From Pseudomonadota bacterium (lineage in GTDB: Bacteria > Desulfobacterota > JAPLJL01), in contig JAPLJL010000273.1 of assembly GCA_026388615.1 (NCBI GenBank), positions 1-10,724 on the forward strand: DNA of 10,724 nucleotides, read 5' to 3'. The notes beneath the pieces are model-generated. The model was given only the letters and a program-made list of their open reading frames with translations. It did no database searches and was not told the origin of the DNA. Positions 5,231 to 10,724 of this stretch are shown here, piece by piece (the stretch's first letter is position 1; each line of letters starts with the position of its first letter). A program made the translations under genes and the position numbers.

Positions 5231-6558
5231 TGAGGAGAGAAAAGGGATTTTTCCTGATTGCGCTGGGAATAATATTTTTCTTCTCCGTCACGAACGGGGC
5301 GGCGGAAGAAAACCGGACTTGGTCGCTTTCCCAGGCGATTGAATACGCCCAGGGACATAACCCGGGGGTGGCGGTTCTGGAAAGCCAGGTTAACGAGATC
5401 GAGCAAGCCAAGAACGAAGTCTTCTCCGGATTTCTGCCCCAGGTAACCCTGCAGGGCGGTTACACCCATATTGACAATACCCCGTCGAAGAGCCTGCCCA
5501 TCGCCGGCAATACGATGTCTTTTGACCTGGTCTACCACGAAAACTACCAGATCCAGGCCAGTCTGAACCAGGTCCTTTTCAGTTCCGGCCAGCTTTACTA
5601 CGGCAACCGGGCGATATCCGCGCAGGTCAAGGCCACCCGTCTCTCGGCCGAGGCCGCCCGGCTAAAACTATCCAGTGGGGTGGCGGAAGCTTACCTGGGG
5701 GTGCTCCTGGCCCAGGATGTCCTGAAGGCCCGCCAGGAATCGTTGCAGACGGCCCAGGCTCACCTGGCCCAGGTCCAGCGCCGCATGGATGCGGGGACGG
5801 CCAGCCGCTTCGAGCTTTTACGTTCGCAGGTGGAGGTGGACAACCTGGTGCCCACGGTTTCGGAGGCGGCCAACACCGTGGAATTGGCCCGCACCAGGCT
5901 CGCGCAGGCCATGGGCTTAACCGGGAATGAAGATCTCCGGCTTTCTGATTCGCTGGAAACCACGGTCCAGGAAGTAAACGAGGCCGAATACCTGGCGCGG
6001 GCCCAGAAAGAACGACCTGAGCTTCTGGCCCTGGCCGAGGCGCGCCAGGCGGCCACCGACCAGAGTCTCTCCAAGCGGGGGGCGATGCTTCCCTCGGTGG
6101 TGGCATTCGGAACGTATGCTTTTCAGAAGCCGTATGTGATTCTCAATGACTGGGAAAGGAATTGGACCCTGGGGGTGGTAGCCAAGCTGGCCCTCTTTGA
6201 CGGTTTCAAGTCTTATTCTGGCTACAAAGGAGCCCGGGCGAAGGTCCAGACCCTGGATAGCGCTCTGACGCAGACTCGGGACGATATCTATACCGAGACC
6301 AAGAACGCCCTGCTTTCAATCAAGGAAGCCGCGACCCGGGTCCAGACCACCGGCGCCAACGTGAGCCGGGCCCAGGAAGTGGTGAAGATCGCGGATGAGA
6401 GCTACCTGGCCGGGGCGACCACCAGCCTCGAGGTTATCGATGCGGAGCTGGCCGCCACCCAGGCGCGGATCTCGCACCTGAAAGCCCTTTACGATTATCG
6501 CCTGGCCCGGGTCCGGCTTTTTGCCGCCGCAGGCGACCGGAACAACCTCGGGAGGTAA
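5230..6558 (+). CDS. TolC-family outer-membrane efflux protein
   Basis: The product would form the trimeric outer-membrane channel and periplasmic tunnel of a tripartite exporter. The 442 residues begin with a signal peptide: MRREK, a hydrophobic core FFLIALGIIFFFSV, and a probable cut near NGAA-EE. No lipobox cysteine is present, so it is not a lipoprotein. Two OEP repeats follow (about 32-235 and 260-430). Each has a strand-turn motif (QVLFSSGQLYYGNRA and LALFDGFKSYSGYKGA) followed by long helices rich in Ala, Gln and Arg. The frame is open further upstream to 4972, but that part is the shadow of the TetR gene. The ATG at 5230 has GGAGG 10 nt upstream, overlaps the TetR stop and starts the signal peptide. 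An outer-membrane factor inside a YbhG-like operon differs from E. coli, where TolC is encoded elsewhere. Confidence 0.94.
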   Translation: MRREKGFFLIALGIIFFFSVTNGAAEENRTWSLSQAIEYAQGHNPGVAVLESQVNEIEQAKNEVFSGFLPQVTLQGGYTHIDNTPSKSLPIAGNTMSFDLVYHENYQIQASLNQVLFSSGQLYYGNRAISAQVKATRLSAEAARLKLSSGVAEAYLGVLLAQDVLKARQESLQTAQAHLAQVQRRMDAGTASRFELLRSQVEVDNLVPTVSEAANTVELARTRLAQAMGLTGNEDLRLSDSLETTVQEVNEAEYLARAQKERPELLALAEARQAATDQSLSKRGAMLPSVVAFGTYAFQKPYVILNDWERNWTLGVVAKLALFDGFKSYSGYKGARAKVQTLDSALTQTRDDIYTETKNALLSIKEAATRVQTTGANVSRAQEVVKIADESYLAGATTSLEVIDAELAATQARISHLKALYDYRLARVRLFAAAGDRNNLGR

Positions 6559-6561
6559 ATC

Positions 6562-7389
6562 ATGGCGAAAAAGATATTTCCTTTGATTCTGGTCCTGGCT
6601 ATAGTCGGATATTTCGGTTTCCGGGCCTGGCAGAAGAACCAGGCGGATAAACGGGAAAACCGATTTTACAGCACGGCTGAAGTGGACGAGCTGGTAATCA
6701 GCGCCCAGGTGGCTGGGAAGATCGTGGAACTCCCCGCGGAAGAAGGGAAAACGGTCTTCCCGGGCGACCTTCTGGCCCGGATCGACGCTACCCCCTACCA
6801 GGCCCAGTTAAACCAGGCCGAAGCGGCCCTGGCCGCGGTTGACGCCAACCTGGAAGGTCTGGCGGATAATCTTGCCCGCACCGACAAGCTCCGAAAAAGC
6901 GGTTCGGCCACCGAGATGCAGTATGACACCATCAAATCCCAGACCCAGGCCCTCCGGGCCCAGAAACGGGCGGCCGCCGCCCAGGTCGAACTGGCCCGGA
7001 CCCAGTTTTCCTATACCCGAGTGATGGCGCCGGTGACCGGGACGGTGCTCCGGGTGGACGTGAAGAAAGGCGAGACGGCCTTTCCCGGTTCCGCGCTTTT
7101 AACCCTGGCGGACCTTTCGATTATGGACGTCAAGGTCTTCATCCCCGAGCCCATGCTCGGCAAGATTAAATTCGGCCAGCAGGTGGAAATTATCTCCGAC
7201 AGCTTTCCCCGGCAGCCGCTCCGGGGAACGGTAGCCTATATCTCCCCGGAAGCGGAATTTACCCCCAAGAACATCCAGACCCGCGAGGAGAGGACCCGGC
7301 TGGTTTATCAGGTCAAGGTCCGGGTTCCTAACCCCGATGGCATTCTCAAGATCGGCATGCCCCTAGATGCGGTCTTTGTGAAGGAATGA
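6562..7389 (+). CDS. HlyD/YbhG-type periplasmic adaptor (membrane fusion protein)
   Basis: The adaptor would link the inner-membrane ABC transporter with the TolC-like channel. The 275 residues have one N-terminal membrane anchor (4-20), a first lipoyl half-motif (VISAQVAGKIVELPAEEGKTV, about 45-65), a short helical hairpin (about 76-148), the second lipoyl half (YTRVMAPVTGTVLRVDVKKGE, 151-171), a beta-barrel domain and a C-terminal strand region. SPEAEFTPKNIQTREERTRL (228-247) and the closing GMPLDAVF are typical of the YbhG branch. The start has GGAGG 6 nt upstream and lies 3 nt after the previous stop. Its stop overlaps the next start codon as ATGA. The hairpin is rather short, so the contact with the outer-membrane factor may be tip-to-tip. 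Confidence 0.94.
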   Translation: MAKKIFPLILVLAIVGYFGFRAWQKNQADKRENRFYSTAEVDELVISAQVAGKIVELPAEEGKTVFPGDLLARIDATPYQAQLNQAEAALAAVDANLEGLADNLARTDKLRKSGSATEMQYDTIKSQTQALRAQKRAAAAQVELARTQFSYTRVMAPVTGTVLRVDVKKGETAFPGSALLTLADLSIMDVKVFIPEPMLGKIKFGQQVEIISDSFPRQPLRGTVAYISPEAEFTPKNIQTREERTRLVYQVKVRVPNPDGILKIGMPLDAVFVKE

Positions 7390-8456
7390 ACAAAAGCAGG
7401 GAGCAAGGGGCAGGGCGCAGGGAGCCGCAATCAGCAGGCAGGGAAAACTCGACAAATACAATGAATATCCCTTCATCGGCGGTCGGCGGTCCCTGGCCGG
7501 TCTTGCCCGGCTCGGGCAGGCGGCGGTCGGCGGTCGTCCATATTCTTGAAGCTCGCGGGCTCGCGAAGAGCTTCGGCGAGATCAAGGCGGTTCAGGGGGT
7601 GGACCTGAACGTGGAGCCGGGGGAGATCCTGGGCCTCGTCGGCCCCGACGGCGCAGGCAAAAGCACTCTCTTGCGTCTCCTGGTCGGGGTGCTGGACCCG
7701 GATGCTGGCTATGCCGCGGTGGGAGGGATTAAGGTGGGGGAAAATCCCGAGGGGGCCCGGGAACTCCTGGGCTACATGCCCCAGCAATACAGCCTCTATG
7801 CCGATCTCACCGTTTCCGAGAACCTCCGGTTTTTCGCGGACATGTACTTTGTCCCCCGATCTGAGCGGGAACGGAGGCTGGAACGGCTTTTCGAGTTTTC
7901 CCGTCTAAAACCCTATGCCTCGCGCCCCGCCGGCAAGCTTTCGGGCGGGATGTATAAAAAACTGGCCCTTTCCTGCACCCTGATCCACACCCCCAAGATT
8001 CTCATCCTCGATGAGCCGACCACCGGGGTGGATCCGCTTTCCCGGAGAGAGCTCTGGGACATTCTTTACGCTTTTTCCGCGGAGGGGGTGGCGATCGTGG
8101 TCAGCACCCCCTACATGGACGAAGCCGAGCGCTGCCACCGGGTTTCCCTGATCCACCAGGGCCGCCTGTTGATCACCGACCACCCCGCGGCCATCCTGGG
8201 GCGTTTCGGGGACGAATTGTTCGAAGTAGTGACGGAGAACCTGGAGAAGGCGCGGGCCGTCCTTTCCGGCGTGCCGGGAGTCAGGCGCTGTTACCCGGCG
8301 GGGAGCCTGCTCAAGGTGGCAGTCGCTGAAGGCGCCGGAGGCGAAAGCCTTGTCCGCCGGTCCCTGGAAAGCCGGGCAGTGTCCTTTACCTCAACGGAGA
8401 AAGCCGAGCCGAATTTCGAGGATGTTTTCCTGTCGATGGAAGAGGGTTTTTCATGA
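7386..8456 (+). CDS. ABC transporter ATPase 1 (YbhF N-half type, switch His replaced)
   Basis: This is one of two nucleotide-binding subunits of the exporter. The domain starts near residue 53 (ILEARGLAKSFG). Walker A is GPDGAGKST (86-94, K92), the Q-loop is at MPQQ (131-134), the signature is LSGGM (185-189), and Walker B is ILILDE (205-210, catalytic-type E210). The switch region reads STPYMDEAE, with proline (242) where the histidine normally stands. This is a degenerate site, also typical of the first half of YbhF/RbbA-like double ATPases. Residues 1-52 (Arg, Gly and Ser rich) do not belong to the fold; much of that segment is encoded by dispersed repeats. Starts at 7386 (ATGA overlap with the adaptor stop), 7461 or TTG 7503 are all possible, and none has a good Shine-Dalgarno. 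C-terminal residues 275-356 form the accessory region seen in this subgroup. Confidence 0.92.
   Translation: MNKSREQGAGRREPQSAGRENSTNTMNIPSSAVGGPWPVLPGSGRRRSAVVHILEARGLAKSFGEIKAVQGVDLNVEPGEILGLVGPDGAGKSTLLRLLVGVLDPDAGYAAVGGIKVGENPEGARELLGYMPQQYSLYADLTVSENLRFFADMYFVPRSERERRLERLFEFSRLKPYASRPAGKLSGGMYKKLALSCTLIHTPKILILDEPTTGVDPLSRRELWDILYAFSAEGVAIVVSTPYMDEAERCHRVSLIHQGRLLITDHPAAILGRFGDELFEVVTENLEKARAVLSGVPGVRRCYPAGSLLKVAVAEGAGGESLVRRSLESRAVSFTSTEKAEPNFEDVFLSMEEGFS
7394..7430 (+). repeat. Low-complexity dispersed repeat inside the ATPase 1 reading frame
   Basis: The stretch is made of AGCAGGGAGCAAGG, GGCAGGGCGC and AGGGAGCCGC units, the same family as 10541-10583 on the plus strand and, on the opposite strand, 4434-4505 and about 812-848. 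Everywhere else it is intergenic. Here it falls between the adaptor stop and the ATPase domain and is read in frame as SREQGAGRREPQ if translation starts at 7386. Confidence 0.75.
7478..7535 (+). repeat. Hairpin-heptamer dispersed repeat, copy B
   Basis: Two GGCGGTC heptamers (7478-7491) precede and two (7522-7535) follow a hairpin CTTGCCCG-gct-CGGGCAGG (7502-7520, one wobble pair). Positions 7487-7529 match the element before hemL with one mismatch. Copy B carries one extra heptamer on the right. It is translated in frame (SAVGGPWPVLPGSGRRRSAVV) if ATPase 1 starts at 7386 or 7461, and ends about 20 nt before the ABC domain begins. Confidence 0.88.
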
Positions 8457-9409
8457 TCGCGGTTCAGGCGGAAAACCTGGTGAAAAGCTTCGGCGATTTC
8501 AACGCCGTGGACGACATCTCCTTCCAGGTGGAGGAGGGCGCGGTGTTCGGGTTCCTGGGGCCGAACGGGGCCGGCAAGACCACCACCATCAGGATGCTCT
8601 GCGGCCTGCTCCAGCCCACCAGCGGCCGGGCCCGGGTGGCCGGGCACGATCTCGCTACCGAAGCCGACATCATCAAGGAACATATCGGCTACATGAGCCA
8701 GCGGTTTTCCCTGTACGCCGACCTGACCGTGCGCCAGAACCTCCGATTCTACGCCGGAATCTACCGAATCCCGTCGAAAAAGGCCCGGACCCGAATCGAT
8801 TTCGCGGTCAAGCTCGCCGGCCTGGAAGGGGCGGAAGGCCGCCTGACCTCAGAACTTTCCGGCGGGATCAAGCAGCGCCTGGCCCTGGGGGCCGCGATCC
8901 TGCACGAACCCAGGGTGCTTTTTCTCGACGAACCCACCGCCGGGGTTGATCCGAAGAGCCGCCGGGAGTTCTGGGACCTGATCGCCGGGATGCGCCGGGA
9001 AGGGGTCACGGTTTTCGTGACCACCCATTACATGGATGAAGCCGAGCAGTGCGACCGCCTGGTCCTGATTTATTCCGGCCGGAAGATCGCCGAGGCTGCG
9101 CCCCGAGAACTGGTCACCGAGGTCCTGGACGGGCTGATGTTCGAGGTCACAGGACCGCCCCCGGCCAGGGTGGTCCAGGCCCTGACGGGGAGACCCGGGA
9201 TCCAGCAGGCCCAGATTTTTGGGAGGACCAGCCACGTTTTGACCGACCGGAACCATGCGGCAGGGGATAACCTGGCCAGGGAGATTACCCGGGCCAATCT
9301 GGTGGGGGCCCAGGTGCGGTCCATCAGGACCAGCCTGGAAGACGCGTTCATCCGCCTGATTGAACGCGAAGACGAACGGATGGCCAGCCAGGGGGGACGG
9401 GGCAGATGA
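8453..9409 (+). CDS. ABC transporter ATPase 2 (YbhF C-half type, complete motifs)
   Basis: This is the second nucleotide-binding subunit, 318 residues, starting directly at the domain (MIAVQAENLVKSFG). All motifs are canonical: Walker A GPNGAGKTT (36-44, K42), Q-loop MSQR (Q83), signature LSGG (135-138), Walker B VLFLDE (155-160, E160) and switch histidine H192 in TTHYMDEAEQC. Residues about 225-318 form a C-terminal accessory region. It resembles ATPase 1 closely in layout (YSLYADLTV/FSLYADLTV, GVDPxSRRE), so the two look like an old duplication. In E. coli YbhF both halves are fused; here they are separate genes joined by an ATGA overlap. With ATPase 1 it probably forms a heterodimer with one full and one impaired ATP site. 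Confidence 0.95.
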   Translation: MIAVQAENLVKSFGDFNAVDDISFQVEEGAVFGFLGPNGAGKTTTIRMLCGLLQPTSGRARVAGHDLATEADIIKEHIGYMSQRFSLYADLTVRQNLRFYAGIYRIPSKKARTRIDFAVKLAGLEGAEGRLTSELSGGIKQRLALGAAILHEPRVLFLDEPTAGVDPKSRREFWDLIAGMRREGVTVFVTTHYMDEAEQCDRLVLIYSGRKIAEAAPRELVTEVLDGLMFEVTGPPPARVVQALTGRPGIQQAQIFGRTSHVLTDRNHAAGDNLAREITRANLVGAQVRSIRTSLEDAFIRLIEREDERMASQGGRGR

Positions 9410-10536
9410 AGAGCCGGATCCCAGCGATTGCCCGCAAGGAAACCCTGCACATTTTGCGGGATTGGCGCACGCTTTCCCTCGCCTTCATTCTGCCCATAGT
9501 GATGATCCTGCTTTTCGGCTATGCCATTACCTTCGATATCAAGGATTTCCGCCTGGCGGTTCTGGACCAGGATCACTCGCAGGCCAGCCGGGACCTGGTC
9601 CGGCGCTTCACCGCTAACGGTTATTTTCGGCTGGTGGCGGAACCGAATTCCGCGGATGAGATTTCCCGGCTTCTGGATATCGGTGAAGCCCAGGTGGCCA
9701 TAACCATCCCGGCGGGTTTTACCCGAAACATAGATCGGCAGGAAGGGGAGAAGATCCAAATCCTGGTGGATGGTTCGGAATCCAATACCGCTACGATCGG
9801 TACCGGGTATATTGAATCGATTTTCGCCGGGATGAATATCAGCCTGATCAAGGAAGCCCTGGCCCGGAGAGGGATAAAACCCCGGGGGATTCCCCCGATT
9901 GATCCGCGGGTGCGGGTCTGGTTCAACCCGGAGATGAAAAGCACGAACACCATCGTCCCCGGCCTGATCGCGGTCATCATGATGATGGTGGCGGCCCTCT
10001 TGACCAGCTTGACGGTGGTGAGGGAGAGGGAACTCGGGAGCCTGGAAGGCCTGATCGCCACGCCGGTGCGGAAGCATGAGATTCTGATCGGGAAAATGCT
10101 TCCTTACCTCGTGATTGCTTTAACCGATTGCGCGGTTATCGCCGGGATGGGAGTGGTTGTCTTTGACGTGCCCTTTGCCGGAAGCGTGGTTTTGTTCATC
10201 GGCACCTCCCTGGTGTTCGCGGCGGCCGGCCTGGCCATCGGCCTCCTGGCCAGCGTGGTCGCGAAAACCCAGCTTTTCGCCAACCAGATCGTGGTGCTCT
10301 CCACGATGCTTCCGAGCATGCTGCTTTCGGGTTTCATGTTCCCGATCGAGTCCATGCCGAAATGGGTCCAGGCGATCACTTATATCGTTCCCGCGCGGTA
10401 TTTTATCAACATCACCCGCGGGATCATGCTCAAGAATCAGCCAGCGGCCGACTTGCTGGTGCCGACCCTTTTCCTCCTGGTTCTGGGCACGCTGCTTTTC
10501 GCGTTCTCAGTAAACCGGTTTCAGAAGAAGCTGTGA
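9406..10536 (+). CDS. ABC-2 type permease (YbhS/YbhR/YhhJ-like)
   Basis: This is the inner-membrane transport subunit, 376 residues. A cytosolic N-terminus with RKETLHILRDWRTL precedes TM1 (about 24-43). A large extracytoplasmic domain (about 45-178) follows, then TM helices at about 183-205, 230-253, 258-285, 292-313 and 349-369. The conserved cytosolic loop VVREREL-GSLEGLIATPV (204-221) contacts the ATPases in this family. Length and the six-helix layout fit full-size ABC-2 permeases. The ATG overlaps the stop of ATPase 2 as ATGA. YbhGFSR-type operons usually have two such permeases in tandem; only one is seen before repeats begin at 10537. It may work as a homodimer, or a partner may lie beyond the window. 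The substrate is unknown; drugs or other amphipathic molecules are plausible by family. Confidence 0.93.
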   Translation: MKSRIPAIARKETLHILRDWRTLSLAFILPIVMILLFGYAITFDIKDFRLAVLDQDHSQASRDLVRRFTANGYFRLVAEPNSADEISRLLDIGEAQVAITIPAGFTRNIDRQEGEKIQILVDGSESNTATIGTGYIESIFAGMNISLIKEALARRGIKPRGIPPIDPRVRVWFNPEMKSTNTIVPGLIAVIMMMVAALLTSLTVVRERELGSLEGLIATPVRKHEILIGKMLPYLVIALTDCAVIAGMGVVVFDVPFAGSVVLFIGTSLVFAAAGLAIGLLASVVAKTQLFANQIVVLSTMLPSMLLSGFMFPIESMPKWVQAITYIVPARYFINITRGIMLKNQPAADLLVPTLFLLVLGTLLFAFSVNRFQKKL

Positions 10537-10724
10537 TCGCAAAGCGCAGAGGGCATGGAGCAGGGAGCAAAGGGCAAAGAGCAAGTTACAAGAAGCAAAG
10601 AAAAGATAGAAGGGGGCGCGGATAAAATGATTTGTCTAATTGGTTCAATCGGCTCAATTGCTTTCAGGGTTTAACTCGAAACCCGAAACCAGCCTCCGGC
10701 CCGCGAGGGCCTACGGCCCGGAGG
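10537..10724. repeat. Repeat mosaic after the permease gene
   Basis: No gene is supported in these 188 bp. Positions 10541-10583 hold GCAAAGCGCAGAGG, GCATGGAGCAGGGAGC and AAAGGGCAAAGAGC units, the family found in three other places here. Positions 10628-10660 read as TAATTGGTTCAAT/GGCTCAATTG direct near-repeats, and 10672-10690 as ACTCGAAACCCGAAACC near-repeats. No U-tract terminator for the exporter operon is visible inside the window. Confidence 0.75.
10693..10724. repeat. GC-rich palindrome at the window edge
   Basis: CCTCCGG (10693-10699) pairs with CCGGAGG (10718-10724), extended inward by CCG/CGG after one mismatch, with a loop of about 10 nt. It could be the stem of an operon terminator whose U-tract lies past the window, or another dispersed palindrome. 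Confidence 0.55.

Noticed and set aside
10362..10625. 87-codon frame at the end of the permease gene
   Set aside because: It is mostly an out-of-frame shadow of the permease and continues into low-complexity repeats.

Overview
The window is a GC-rich stretch from a Gram-negative bacterium. It encodes a TolC-type outer-membrane factor, and a siroheme-decarboxylase-like gene sits beside hemL. That pair fits a lineage making heme by the alternative siroheme route, as in sulfate-reducing or syntrophic Desulfobacterota ('deltaproteobacteria'). The placement is an inference; no rRNA or marker gene is present to confirm it.

Left part, minus strand (1-1365): tRNA-Arg(CCG), then 18 bp later a siroheme decarboxylase (AhbA/AhbB type) that is short at its C-terminus, then a repeat-filled gap, then the N-terminal half of hemL running off the left edge. 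A sigma70-like promoter at 1402-1430 could transcribe tRNA, ahb and hemL together. Positions 1366-1791 hold no convincing gene. They contain that promoter, a 10-bp long-range inverted repeat, a strong hairpin with A and U tracts, and the AT-rich promoter region of the next gene.

Middle (1792-4293, plus strand): a complete glycogen phosphorylase with all family motifs, apparently monocistronic. A 316-bp gap after it contains repeats and then a very clear promoter overlapped by a perfect 11-bp inverted repeat.

Right part (4610-10536, plus strand): a tight six-gene operon encoding a TetR repressor, TolC-type outer-membrane factor, HlyD/YbhG-type periplasmic adaptor, two ABC ATPases and one ABC-2 permease. 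Five junctions overlap or nearly touch (TAATG once, ATGA three times, one 3-nt gap). The layout corresponds to E. coli cecR(ybiH)-ybhGFSR, but with the fused double ATPase YbhF split into two genes, an outer-membrane factor added, and only one permease gene before the operon is interrupted by repeats. The two ATPases look functionally unequal: the first lacks the switch histidine, the second keeps it. Together these proteins would form an envelope-spanning exporter, autoregulated by the TetR protein.

The most unusual aspect is a mosaic of short dispersed repeats that fills nearly every gap and reaches into coding sequence. One hairpin-plus-heptamer element occurs twice: directly before the hemL start codon, and in frame at the 5' end of the first ATPase gene, where it adds about 50 non-domain residues. 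Another repeat family abuts the shortened 3' end of ahb. I see no defence system, CRISPR array, integrase, transposase or phage gene.
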